This document shows positions 1 through 8,643 of a stretch of 64,000 bases of DNA, piece by piece. Position 1 is the first letter of the stretch. Every line of letters starts with the position of its first letter. Under the pieces are notes generated by a model, which had not been told where the DNA came from, ran no database searches, and saw only the letters and a program-made list of their open reading frames with translations. The translations under genes and the position numbers were made by a program. Origin of the DNA: Symbiodinium natans (lineage: Eukaryota > Sar > Dinophyceae > Suessiales > Symbiodiniaceae); the NCBI GenBank assembly GCA_905221605.1, contig CAJNDS010001202.1, positions 1 through 64,000 of the forward strand, in the 5' to 3' direction.

Positions 1-12
1 GGGCCTGTAGCA

Positions 13-1239
13 ATGAGGCAATGGAAGACGGATGCTACGATGAGAAGACAAGGGTCCCGACTGCCATCCTGGTTAAGGAATCGGCCGGACAAAGGCAAGG
101 GCAAAAGCAAGAACAAGCAGAAGGATCAGCCCCGTGAACGTTCCCCGCTTCGACAGGCCAGACACCCGGAGCAGCCTTGGGATAGTGAAGAGGAGAGAGC
201 TTCGGAATCCCCGGTGGGTCCGGTACGCCTACGGGAGAGAGGAGAAGACAGTACGGCCTCGCATCAAGCTGAGGGTGTCAATGAAGAGCAAGAGGCAAGC
301 CAGCCTCGTACAGTCACGCTGGCGGAAGGGCCAGGTGCCCACAATATGGCCTCGCAGGAAGCTGAGGGAAAGGAGAAAAAGGAAGCCATGGGGCAAGTCA
401 AGCCTGCGCACCTTTTGGTGCATAAACTGCAGAACCAGCAAAGGCCAAGGACAGCGCTCCATTGGCTTGGGGAGGTCCAATTGGTCCGCAACCCAACGAC
501 AGGGCAAAGCTTACAGCCTAGGGTGCTTCCCTTTATAGGTGCGGGGCGCACTCGACGGGGATATGCTCTGGATCGGCTATGGGTCATGAAACTAGCGATG
601 GAACCCCAGAGCTTTGGCAACGAAGCAGGGTATGGGGAACAATTCCCCACCCTGGTCACCAGGACCCTGTGGGCAGGATGGATTGGAGTCCTTTTCGACG
701 AAGCGGTGGAGGGTTACTGCCACCACTACTTCTATGGAAGTATCATCCGCAGGGCAGAGCTGTTCAACACATGGTGGCAGGAACATCGCCATGAAGCCGG
801 GGTCCTCAGACAGTCCCTGTTTTACCTGGTGGCTATAACGTCATGGCTGACCATGCAAGGAGTTGCTCTATCGGATATCACGGTGAGCAACGTTGGGCGC
901 GACCCAATGTCAGGATCGCTACCACGGGCAGTGTTCTTTGACACGGCGGAATGGACGACGCTGCAGGAGGAGAGATACAAGATATCATGCGGCCTCGTAC
1001 GCCTCCTGGAGAAATATGATGAGGAGCTACTGGCAACCATACGTGGATTGGTCAGAACGTACGACGGCAAGGCCAGCGCGCTTTGGATGGCGTGCGTAGG
1101 CAATGTCGGGCCATTTGCCCAGCACCTGCTGGATGCCGGGATTGCAAAACGAGGATGGGATGGAACCCTACTTTCGGTTCCGGCAACAGAGATCCAGAAA
1201 ATCACGTTGGGCATGCCGTATGACGAAGCTGATGAGTGA
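13..1239 (+). CDS. ORF-A copy 1: retroelement-associated protein with kinase-like motifs (hypothetical)
   Basis: This is an uninterrupted 408-residue ORF. The first ~150 residues are basic and low-complexity (KGKGKSKNK near residue 28) and hold two in-frame hairpin elements read as ASHQAEG and ASQEAEG. The C-terminal ~240 residues look globular and show spaced motifs like a protein-kinase fold: glycine-rich FIGAGRTRRG (174-183), VMKLA with K193, SDITVSN with D288 and N293, and FFDTAEW with D310. K-to-D spacing is 95 and D-to-N spacing 5, as in true kinases. HRD and DFG are replaced by LSD and DTA, so a pseudokinase or unrelated fold is possible. The bases before the start (ctgtag..atgagg) match those before copy 2 at 8644, where a short ORF ends, so the repeated unit probably starts upstream of the window. 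Function unknown; the kinase similarity is inference. Confidence 0.6.
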   Translation: MRQWKTDATMRRQGSRLPSWLRNRPDKGKGKSKNKQKDQPRERSPLRQARHPEQPWDSEEERASESPVGPVRLRERGEDSTASHQAEGVNEEQEASQPRTVTLAEGPGAHNMASQEAEGKEKKEAMGQVKPAHLLVHKLQNQQRPRTALHWLGEVQLVRNPTTGQSLQPRVLPFIGAGRTRRGYALDRLWVMKLAMEPQSFGNEAGYGEQFPTLVTRTLWAGWIGVLFDEAVEGYCHHYFYGSIIRRAELFNTWWQEHRHEAGVLRQSLFYLVAITSWLTMQGVALSDITVSNVGRDPMSGSLPRAVFFDTAEWTTLQEERYKISCGLVRLLEKYDEELLATIRGLVRTYDGKASALWMACVGNVGPFAQHLLDAGIAKRGWDGTLLSVPATEIQKITLGMPYDEADE

Positions 1240-1306
1240 GCAGCGCAGAACAGACAAGTAACATGGATAGTGGTCAGAGAGGCACCAACAAACCGAATCA
1301 AAATAC

Positions 1307-1889
1307 CGCCTCGGCGTGCTGCCTGAGGAGTTTCGGCCTCGACTTCGGTCTGAGGGGTGCAAGAGAGGGAAGTTCGGCCTCGGCATGACCTGAGGGAATT
1401 TCGGCCTCGACCACGGTCTGAGGGAATGGATTTCGGCCTCGACAAATGTCTGAGGGAAGTGAGGGCTAGTACCGGTAGTCTCACTGTGCAGAGTTTGTAA
1501 GTTTCACCCTGATACCCCAGCCCCTTCGGGTGGCTACGCCAAGCAGCGTGCAGACGTAAAATTCACCTGGCTCAAGGTTTCGGCTCAACCCCGGTGGGGT
1601 GCTCAGGTAGGGAGTGCTGTTGCCTGGAGACTGTACCTAAGGGTGGGCTCCAACAGGACTCAAACCGAAACCACTGTGTTTGCTTGGTAGTTGGCTGCAA
1701 GCAACATAGCTGCCTGAGTACGGCCTCGCCAAGTGCTGAGGGAACTTTCCGGCCTCGCTTCGGCAGAGGGTGTGTTTTCGGCCTCGCTTCGGCAGAGGGA
1801 GTGGCCAGCTTCGGCCTCGCCCCGGCTGAGGACACATAAAGTTCGGCCTCACTGCGGTTGAGGGAATTTCCGGCCTCGCTTCGCTGAGG
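1307..1889. repeat. Array of short GGCCTCG...CTGAGGG hairpin-like elements (cluster 1)
   Basis: Units seen at 1307-1329, 1335-1356, 1376-1396, 1403-1424, 1435-1456, 1722-1742, 1751-1770, 1780-1799, 1813-1831, 1845-1864 and 1872-1889. Each is about 18-22 bp: conserved left arm GGCCTCG, variable 4-9 base centre, conserved right arm CTGAGGG or TTGAGGG. CCTC can pair with GAGG, with a further possible G-U pair in RNA. Units are separated by 6-30 bp of unrelated sequence, so they are not a simple tandem repeat. Confidence 0.85.
1515..1575 (+). other. UUCG-hairpin module, copy 1
   Basis: AGCCCCTTCGGGTGGCT (1519-1535) can fold into a stable stem with a UUCG tetraloop (AGCC with GGCT, CC with GG). 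Conserved flanks follow: TACGCC, then GCAGCGTGCAGACG and AAATTCACCTG. Copies 2 and 3 keep this order, suggesting an RNA structure in element transcripts. No known RNA family is claimed. Confidence 0.5.
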
Positions 1890-2133
1890 TGCTGGTGGGA
1901 CTGGCATCAGGCGTGCAGCAGTCATGGGGAAGCATTGCACTGTGTGTGCCCACTGTGAGGTGGGCTGGGTCTGGAATGCAGAACTGTACTACAACCCGAA
2001 CTGCTGGCATTGCGGAAAGGCGTGAAAAAAGACCAACCACCGCGAGAAGGCATGGCCAAGCCAGCGTAAGAGGTGGCAATGGCCCAAAGAAGACGCTGCA
2101 TGGTGGACAAGACAGGCCAAGAACAAAGAAGGG

Positions 2134-2899
2134 ATGGCCGACCAGGCCCTCACGAAGGCGTGGGGAACGCTTTCTATGGAGGCAAAGAAGGCCATCGAAG
2201 AAGCAGGATGGAAGCCGCAGACGATGGAGCCGGGGCCCATATGGCCCCCGGGACTACCAGGCAGTGGATCGCAAGTTGAAAGCATGACGCAAAAGGAGTA
2301 CCACGCGGCCATTGAAACGGTGTGGCAAGGAGCTGAGCCCGCAGTGCAAAGGCTGCTCAGAGCAGCGGGTATTCCCCCGCCAGGGGACTACAAGCCTGAG
2401 GACGAGACGCCAAAGCAGGAGCTCAGCCGCCATGTTGGTACATACAGACAGAAGGACGACAAACAAGCTGAGATCACTCATTGAGAAGAAGGTCCGGCTT
2501 CAAGACAAAACGGAAAAGATCAAGAGCGAGTTCGAGCAGGCCATGAAGCAGCTTGCGCAAGTCAGCCAGGCCATCCAGGCCACGGAGCTTGAGGTTGCGG
2601 AAGCACAGAGGAAGGTACAAGCCTGTGTGAAAGATGAAGAGGACTCGCCGTACAAGGACGTCGCGTCATACCTGGAAAAGGAAGGGATCATCCTGTCCGA
2701 GGAGCAAGCGGAGGCGCTCAAAACGAAGATGGCAGTCAAGGTCGTGGAGACAGACTGGAGTGGAGTCTTGGGACCAAGAGAGCCAGGCATGCCAGTCGAA
2801 ATTGGCATGTATGGTCCGATGCGCATGTCTCGAGATGTGTCAGTCAGGGCAACGCCGACGGGGCGCGAACGCTCGCCGGCGCGTGCCCATGGCGAATGA
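2134..2899 (+). CDS. LINE ORF1-like segment, two frames
   Basis: A 116-residue ORF (2134-2484) runs into a second frame (to 2899), where residues such as KIKSEFEQAMKQLAQVSQ form an obvious coiled coil. Joining the frames near 2460 (after RQKDDK, into KLRSLIEKK) gives one coherent protein, so I read a +1 frame change. Coiled coils are typical of LINE ORF1 proteins, which bind RNA as oligomers. The segment ends at an in-frame TGA (2897-2899), and the same frame is open beyond it into the endonuclease ORF. It may therefore be the N-terminal part of one long polyprotein rather than a separate ORF1. Confidence 0.55.
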
Positions 2900-5722
2900 A
2901 ACCTCAGGCTGGGACAGGAGCGGAGGGGCCGACACCTCAGAGCAGCTTCTGGTCCGAACAGCCAAAAGAAGAAAGGAAAACCCGAGGAGTCTCAATGGGG
3001 AGACTCTGTTTACACTTTTGGTGGTGGCCAGCAGCAGTGTCACGGGGACATTGTATGGCCGCAGGCACATGGGGAAGGCAGTCAAGCTGTGTCTAGTACC
3101 CATGTGCCTAGTACAAACAGCACAGTGGAGGACAGCCAAGAGCGCTGGAGTCCAGTTACGAAAGGTCCTAATCCTGTCCGAGCTGTAGAAAGCAGTTGGG
3201 CGGTCACAGGGCCCAGATACTTCCATATGACAAGGGAAGACCTCGAAGAGGAATGTGAGCATTCGGCCTCGCGAGAAGCTGAGGGAAGTCAAACACAGAT
3301 GAGAGACCATGCAGCGGTCAGAGGGGAGAACATGAAGGCCTCGCAGGAAGCTGAGGAAATACGGTTTTCGGCCTCGCCGTGTGCTGAGGGTCACAGAGGA
3401 AAACAAAAGCCCAAGAAGCGGAAAGCAAAACCCAAGGAACCACCAAAAGATCTGCCACAGGAGTGGCAAATGCTATGCCAAGTGGTGGGTAGATATGATG
3501 CTTCCAGTGAGGCTGCCGCACTCGAAGCCATTGAGAAGCTGGAAGAGCAGGAACTAAACCCGCTACAACAACGAGCATGCCACGAAGTGCTTCGTTCCTT
3601 TGTGGAGCAGGACGCACAATATGCCAAATGGATCTTGGAAGATGTGGCAAGTGGGTATCGCCAAGGTGATAAGGCCGAATGTATCAAAATCACAGCGGCT
3701 AACATCACCAGCTGGAGGAAACCCATAGCGGCATGGATACACGAACTAGGACCGGACCTGGTGGTGCTGCAGGAAACCCATCTCAAGACGGAGGGTATCC
3801 AGCAAGCCATGAGCCATTGCCAAGATATGGGATATACCTTCATTGGCATGCCTGGCAGTACCAAAATTAAGGGTGTACAAGGAGGCCTGGCAGTGGTGGC
3901 ACCCCGACATAGGAACCTGCGATACCTTACCGAGTATGGTTCAGGACCGGCGGGCTTCCTGGCATGTGCCATGAGAAACAAAGGCTGGGATTTGATCATC
4001 GTCAGTCTGTATTTGGAGAGCGGGGTCGGATTCCAGGCTCCAAACAATACCCAAGTACTGGCGAGACTGATAGCCTTTCTCAAGGGCTGCAAAGTGCCAT
4101 ATATGGTGCTGGGTGATTGGAATGAAACCCAGGATACCATGAGGGGCACAACTCTGGCGACAGAAGTTGGTGGTGCACTTGTGGGAGTGGGGGAACCAAC
4201 GGCCCAAGGATCGGACGAAATCGATTATGGGCTGGTTGCGAAATGCTTGGTGCCCATCCTGCAAGTGAAAACGGATTGGGAAACCCCTTTTCGGCCTCAT
4301 GCTGCGATGCATTGGAGGATAGCCCAACCGTGCAGTAGCCCTGATGTTCCCCAAATGAAGAAGGCGGGAGCACTGGTAACGGAAACCGTGGAATACACAC
4401 CGGTTAAAAACACACAGACCATCCACATCTTGGATGAACCCAGGATGGAAGATGAACTCAGTGAGAAATTCGCTCACCTGAGTGTAAGTGTGGAGAGGTC
4501 GATCACAGGACGAATCGACGGTATGGGTGTCAAAGCTGAAATCGTCCGGAAGAAATTGGTGGTCCACAACCCGGAGAACGTTGTCTGGACAGGCAAGAGG
4601 GCAGCTTTTTGGAACCGTGTCCAACAATGGGTCAAGCAAGGCAGACATCATGGAGACGCGCATCCGGTGGCGCGCCTAGTCCAAAGTAGACTCAATGTGT
4701 ACTATGAGGGCGATGCGCAGAGCCGGGAGGATATGCTTGTGAGTATCCTGGGACGAGGCACAGACGCCAGACTTGTCCTAAAGCGCATTGATGAACAGCA
4801 ATGCTACGCGAGAAAGGCAGACATAGAGGAGACGGCCCACCAGTACAAGCAAAGGCTCAGCAAGGCCATGGAAAAGGGCATGCGACCGCTGTACAATGCC
4901 TTGCGGAAAGACGAACAAGTGGTACAGAGACCCTACATGGAATATGACATGCTGGAACGGCCACACATTCGACGTGACCACTGGGCGGCGGTGTGGACGA
5001 AGGGCACACCGATGGCACAAACGGCCTCGCTCATGCTGGAGCTTGAGGATGCAGCCAAAAAACAGGCGGCCAGCGTGGAGCCGCTGAATCCTGAAGAGGT
5101 CAAGGCAAGGATCAAGAAATTGGCCCTAAAGAGCCCGGGGCCGGATGGATGGCGGATCGACCATTTGCAGGCCATGGACGACAAAGCGGTCGAAGCGGTA
5201 GTGGCTTTCTACCATGAGTGTGAGGCCAAAGCAACATGGCCGAAACAAATGACAGTCTCACTTATTGCAATGCTGCCTAAGAATCTGACCCGGGAGAGAC
5301 CAATCGCCTTGTTGCACATCCTGTACCGAACCTGGGTCCGATTGCGATGGGATTTGGTAAGTACTTGGCAGGTGAGTTACGCAAAAAATGCCAAGTACGA
5401 CAAGGCGGTCCCAGGCAGTTGCTGCCTGGACGTGGCTGTAGGCAGACTGTTGCGAAACGAGGCGGCGAAGACAAATGGTGTGCATGTGGTGTCGCTATTT
5501 GTGGACCTTGAGTCCTTTTTCGATACCATCCAGTTTCAGCAACTGATAGCGGCAGCAACGGCCACCGCTAATCCTGAAAATGGCACTGGAAGTGTACATG
5601 GGTGCCAGATACTTGGCAGCAGATGGGGTGCTATCGGCAGGCATCAGAGCTACGAATGGAGTGCAAGCGGGGTGCCCTGCGGCGCCGTCATTAGCGAAAG
5701 TGGCATTGCGTCAGACGATTGA
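2900..5722 (+). CDS. LINE ORF2 part 1: AP-endonuclease and N-terminal reverse transcriptase
   Basis: The frame is open from the TGA at 2897; the first ATG is at 3089 (877 residues from there). Endonuclease motifs, numbered from 3089: ANITSW (~205), QETHL with the metal-binding Glu (~228), GDWNE (~342) and SDEIDYG, all expected for the APE/EEP family that nicks target DNA. RT motifs follow: SPGPDGW (~682), ERPIALLHILYRTW, and motif A FVDLESFFDTI (~803). Three hairpin-type repeats lie in-frame near 3265-3390 (read as SREAEG, SQEAEE, SPCAEG). After motif A the reading runs out of frame at about 5578, where the RT continues in the +1 frame; the last ~45 residues here are frame-shifted. Confidence 0.85.
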   Translation, partial: NLRLGQERRGRHLRAASGPNSQKKKGKPEESQWGDSVYTFGGGQQQCHGDIVWPQAHGEGSQAVSSTHVPSTNSTVEDSQERWSPVTKGPNPVRAVESSWAVTGPRYFHMTREDLEEECEHSASREAEGSQTQMRDHAAVRGENMKASQEAEEIRFSASPCAEGHRGKQKPKKRKAKPKEPPKDLPQEWQMLCQVVGRYDASSEAAALEAIEKLEEQELNPLQQRACHEVLRSFVEQDAQYAKWILEDVASGYRQGDKAECIKITAANITSWRKPIAAWIHELGPDLVVLQETHLKTEGIQQAMSHCQDMGYTFIGMPGSTKIKGVQGGLAVVAPRHRNLRYLTEYGSGPAGFLACAMRNKGWDLIIVSLYLESGVGFQAPNNTQVLARLIAFLKGCKVPYMVLGDWNETQDTMRGTTLATEVGGALVGVGEPTAQGSDEIDYGLVAKCLVPILQVKTDWETPFRPHAAMHWRIAQPCSSPDVPQMKKAGALVTETVEYTPVKNTQTIHILDEPRMEDELSEKFAHLSVSVERSITGRIDGMGVKAEIVRKKLVVHNPENVVWTGKRAAFWNRVQQWVKQGRHHGDAHPVARLVQSRLNVYYEGDAQSREDMLVSILGRGTDARLVLKRIDEQQCYARKADIEETAHQYKQRLSKAMEKGMRPLYNALRKDEQVVQRPYMEYDMLERPHIRRDHWAAVWTKGTPMAQTASLMLELEDAAKKQAASVEPLNPEEVKARIKKLALKSPGPDGWRIDHLQAMDDKAVEAVVAFYHECEAKATWPKQMTVSLIAMLPKNLTRERPIALLHILYRTWVRLRWDLVSTWQVSYAKNAKYDKAVPGSCCLDVAVGRLLRNEAAKTNGVHVVSLFVDLESFFDTIQFQQLIAAATATANPENGTGSVHGCQILGSRWGAIGRHQSYEWSASGVPCGAVISESGIASDD

Positions 5723-7616
5723 CAAGATCCAAAAGCGCAAAGATGTGGCAAATGTGGACTGCTGGTTGGATGATGTCTCAATTGACGTCCAGCATAAATC
5801 CTTCAAACAAGCGGCAGACAGTGCGATCCGAGTCTACCGCAGCTTAAAGGACGGGATGGACGCAAATGGGTTCACGATTTCATCCAAGAAGACAGGGTTT
5901 GTAGCCAGCAGTACCCAGGCGAGCAAGCACCTGCGAGAACTACTGTTACCGCATGAGCCACAAGTGTACGACGTGATGCGGGACTTGGGCGTCGACAGTA
6001 CCGGTGGGCGAAAGCGTCGTTTGGTGACGTCGGCCACACGGGCAAAAAAAGCACATGCCCGACAGAGCAAGCTGTCCAGGCTGGGGCCGCCGCCCAGCAC
6101 TAAACTCCGCGTAGTCAAGGCCGCGATCACATCCGTTGCTTTGTGGGGGCACCCATCCGTGGGGGTATCGCCCAAAAGAATGAAGTGGCTCCGAACAGTG
6201 GTGGGCAAACACCTGGGCAAATACAAGCTTGGTAGTTTGGAAACCATACTGGATATGGGAGCCAAGAAATGTCAGGACCCGAAGCGCACAATCCACAAGC
6301 AGCATTTCAAGGTGGTGGCAAAAGTTTTCAGCGCATGGATTGGTGGAGGCAAAGCCCACTTTGAATTGGCCTGGAAAGCCACTTGGAGGAGGTTAAGTGC
6401 GGCCAAACACCACTGGCCACTGGTCACGGGACCGATGGCAGCAACCATGGCGTACTTAATGGATTTGAAGGTGGATGCAAGTGACCCGGGCAAATGGAAG
6501 AGAGGAAATGTCCTCAACGTCGATTGGACCCAGCCACGCATGGGTGGCCTCGCCTACAAATGGCTTGAGGGATTCCTCGAGGAACAAAAAAGGGCTGCAA
6601 TAACGCGACAAGCAGGTGGAAAGGGGGCCCAGGAGGGGCTGGATTGGACGCCGCATCACAAGCTGACGAAGCTGGGAGGCTTAAGCCCGGGCCTTATGGA
6701 AGGGATGAAGTCAGTGTGGCATGCGGGCGTTATCACGGAGTCCAAGCCTGGCTGGTGCAAGAAGTGCCAAGTGCCAGCCACTCTGGAGCATGTCCTCAAA
6801 GAATGCCCTTACTGGCGAGACCAAGGGTTCAAAGAACCCAAGCTCCAGGAATACCTGCGCCACAAATACCCATGGGAGTGCCTGTGGACAAGGGCACTCC
6901 TGCCCAAGCCGGCGGTGTGGCACCCCAAGCCGCCGGAGCATCTCTTGGGACTGCGCTACCAAGGATGCTTTGCAGCAGACGCTACAGTGGAAGCAGAAGG
7001 CTTGATCTTCGCCACTGACGCCAGCGGAGGTCCAGGAGGAATAGACCCACGTGTACAAACATCAGCCCTCGCAGTGGTGGCTATGAACTGGAAAGATGGT
7101 GAGTTGGTGAAAGTCGGACAAATTACGGAGCTGGTCTACCCGTGGCAGCCGGTAGTGGACATGGAGCGCCGTGCACTTTTCAGACTAATGGAGCACACGG
7201 AGGATCTGATTGACGTCACAATGGACTGCAAGCCGGCAGTCCAAGCGCTACAAAAAATACAACCGCCGGACGATGACCTGGAATGGAGCAAAGTGTGGAA
7301 TGGAAAGAAACGAATCAAAGCAACATGGGTCCCGTCCCACAAAACAGAAGAAGCATTCCTGGAAAAAATGGGCCCGGGCACGTTGTGGAGACGTGCAGCG
7401 AACGACATGGCGGACAAAGTATGTGGCGAAGTAGCGGCGGCTGCTTACAGCCCAGCGCAGGCGTGTCAAAGAGCTGGACAACGTGGTGCGTACACTTTCA
7501 CTGGCTTACGGAGAACGCGCAGCCCACATATTGCGGAGGCGCAACGAAGCAGATTTCCCCTTCATCCTGGACCATGCGCATTACAAGGAGAAGATGGAAG
7601 CCTCGCAGAAAGCTGA
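5580..7616 (+). CDS. LINE ORF2 part 2: reverse transcriptase motifs B-C, zinc knuckle and RNase H
   Basis: Begins where the upstream ORF loses the RT frame; an extra A in the AAAA run at 5577-5580 would explain the shift. Residues from 5580: motif B QAGCPAAPS (29-37), motif C WLDD (62-65; catalytic Asp pair present, YADD-like), knuckle CKKCQVPATLEHVLKEC (~393-409), and RNase H with TDAS (D480), MERRAL (E529), MDCKPA (D549) and ANDMADK (D609). All four RNase H acidic residues are therefore present. The protein frame changes again (+1) near 7452, and the last ~50 residues of this ORF are out of frame. In life this would copy element RNA into the genome and remove template RNA. Confidence 0.85.
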   Translation: MALEVYMGARYLAADGVLSAGIRATNGVQAGCPAAPSLAKVALRQTIDKIQKRKDVANVDCWLDDVSIDVQHKSFKQAADSAIRVYRSLKDGMDANGFTISSKKTGFVASSTQASKHLRELLLPHEPQVYDVMRDLGVDSTGGRKRRLVTSATRAKKAHARQSKLSRLGPPPSTKLRVVKAAITSVALWGHPSVGVSPKRMKWLRTVVGKHLGKYKLGSLETILDMGAKKCQDPKRTIHKQHFKVVAKVFSAWIGGGKAHFELAWKATWRRLSAAKHHWPLVTGPMAATMAYLMDLKVDASDPGKWKRGNVLNVDWTQPRMGGLAYKWLEGFLEEQKRAAITRQAGGKGAQEGLDWTPHHKLTKLGGLSPGLMEGMKSVWHAGVITESKPGWCKKCQVPATLEHVLKECPYWRDQGFKEPKLQEYLRHKYPWECLWTRALLPKPAVWHPKPPEHLLGLRYQGCFAADATVEAEGLIFATDASGGPGGIDPRVQTSALAVVAMNWKDGELVKVGQITELVYPWQPVVDMERRALFRLMEHTEDLIDVTMDCKPAVQALQKIQPPDDDLEWSKVWNGKKRIKATWVPSHKTEEAFLEKMGPGTLWRRAANDMADKVCGEVAAAAYSPAQACQRAGQRGAYTFTGLRRTRSPHIAEAQRSRFPLHPGPCALQGEDGSLAES

Positions 7617-8163
7617 GGGATGCAGAAAAGAGCATGGCAGGGCCAAACTCAACAAACGCCAGCGGCTTTGGCAGTTGCTCGAAAACCCGGAGCGAGGGCA
7701 CCACTGGGAGAAGGGCAGTGAACACCCCCGGAATTTAACACTGAAATGCCAACTGTGCGGTTTGTATGTACAACAAACCCTCACGAACTTGGAGGAGGTA
7801 TTGGAGCAGTACTGCGTCAACCAGCCGGAGGCGCGAGTGCGGGAAGAGTGGGGTATCCACCCCTCCCATAATATGGTGAATTTGGGAATCCGATGGGTTT
7901 GCACAAAGTGTGACAGAACACATGCACCGGTCAGCCAGAAGTGCAATAAAAGCCTGGCGGGTGAGTGCAAATCGCGAACTTCTCAGGGCAAGCTGGCAAC
8001 CCAAGCGCAAACCCTTGTCAACGGTGGAAATATGAGCAGCGTCCAGTTTCAACAGCCTCGCGTTCAGTTTGGTGGGAAACACGCCAAAGCTAAGCCCCAA
8101 GCCAGTGCACAGCAGAAGATGTCATTGTTTGTTAGGCCTCGCCAAGCTGAGGGAACGCAGTAA
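7450..8163 (+). CDS. LINE ORF2 part 3: C-terminal tail with CxxC motifs
   Basis: Continues the polyprotein after RNase H in the next frame (RRRVKELDNVVRTLSLAYG from about 7459). It contains KCQLCG, WVCTKC and KCNKSLAGEC, spaced like a zinc-binding pair, and a hairpin element read as SQKAEG (7600-7619). The ORF ends at 8163 right after another in-frame hairpin element (RPRQAEG, 8135-8153). C-terminal zinc fingers are common in LINE ORF2 proteins; the exact family is not recognised. Confidence 0.55.
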   Translation, partial: AQRRRVKELDNVVRTLSLAYGERAAHILRRRNEADFPFILDHAHYKEKMEASQKAEGCRKEHGRAKLNKRQRLWQLLENPERGHHWEKGSEHPRNLTLKCQLCGLYVQQTLTNLEEVLEQYCVNQPEARVREEWGIHPSHNMVNLGIRWVCTKCDRTHAPVSQKCNKSLAGECKSRTSQGKLATQAQTLVNGGNMSSVQFQQPRVQFGGKHAKAKPQASAQQKMSLFVRPRQAEGTQ

Positions 8164-8355
8164 TTCCGTAGCCGTTTGGTGCAAGGAGACAGGGTTTTCG
8201 GCCTCGTAGCTGAGGGTGAGGGCCTCGCAACGGGGAATAGCGATTGGTGTTAAGGCCTCGCCTTGCTGAGGGAGTGTAATTCGGCCTCGCGGTGCCGCGT
8301 GCTTGCGACATCGCTGAGGGTAAAGAGAGAGGCCTCGGCCTCGCAGAGCTGAGGG
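8135..8355. repeat. Hairpin-element cluster 2 after the LINE
   Basis: GGCCTCG...CTGAGGG units at 8135-8153, 8200-8216, 8254-8272, a long-loop version at 8283-8320, and a doubled left arm at 8331-8355. The first overlaps the end of the LINE coding sequence; the rest fill the gap to the next ORF. Confidence 0.8.
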
Positions 8356-8413
8356 TGGAACAACGGCGTCCTCATCCTCACAAGACCGGCCGGAGGACGA
8401 GCAGCCGGAGAAA

Positions 8414-8641
8414 TTGACCCTCCAGGTGCGAATCAAACTTGAGGATTCGTGGAAACCAATTTTGGAGGAGCAGTTCCTGGAAACAGACCCCAGGAGGGCA
8501 AACTACACTCACCTACAAGCGGCGTGTCGCAGCCTCGCTCGCTGCCGCACAAGGAACGATTGGGTCTACCAAGCGGAGACCTACCTCAGTGAAGAGCGGA
8601 AGCAGCTGTGGGCTTCTAAATTGCACAAGGCGGGTCTGTAG
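8414..8641 (+). CDS. Short ORF upstream of ORF-A copy 2 (hypothetical)
   Basis: A 75-residue ORF whose frame is open upstream to about 8370 (…EKLTLQVRIKLEDSWKPI). It ends with TAG three bases before the ATG of ORF-A copy 2. The first 12 bases of the window, just before ORF-A copy 1, resemble this stop and junction, so this ORF and ORF-A appear to travel as one unit. Not recognised. It may be the end of an ORF1-like protein of a second, truncated element. Confidence 0.4.
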   Translation: MTLQVRIKLEDSWKPILEEQFLETDPRRANYTHLQAACRSLARCRTRNDWVYQAETYLSEERKQLWASKLHKAGL

Positions 8642-8643
8642 AA

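Larger units (their letters stand above)
1240..2133 (+). other. Spacer after ORF-A with hairpin-element array
   Basis: No convincing gene. It carries about a dozen GGCCTCG...CTGAGGG elements between 1307 and 1889 and a UUCG hairpin module at about 1515-1575. The 1240-1740 part is paralogous to 9663-10170, so it belongs to the duplicated ORF-A unit. Confidence 0.6.
2020..8170 (+). mobile_element. LINE-type non-LTR retrotransposon with AP-endonuclease, RT and RNase H
   Basis: Ordered domains on one strand: a coiled-coil ORF1-like segment (2134-2899), an endonuclease/exonuclease/phosphatase domain (about 3690-4330), reverse transcriptase (about 5090-5900), a C-x2-C-x7-H-x4-C knuckle (about 6756), RNase H (about 7000-7430) and a CxxC-rich tail to 8163. 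No long terminal repeats are visible. The order APE-RT-knuckle-RNase H is that of APE-type LINEs. The coding path changes frame three times, each by +1 (near 2460, 5578 and 7452), and has one in-frame TGA at 2897-2899, so this copy is probably not autonomous. Exact ends are not defined; no poly-A tail or target-site duplication was identified. Confidence 0.85.

Noticed and set aside
822-1484. 220-residue reverse-strand ORF over ORF-A
   Set aside because: Mirror of ORF-A coding; the + strand reading has kinase-like motifs and is conserved in copy 2 with mostly conservative changes.
1307-1889. CRISPR array interpretation of the hairpin-element clusters
   Set aside because: Units have variable centres and irregular spacing, lie inside ORFs as well, and no cas genes are present.
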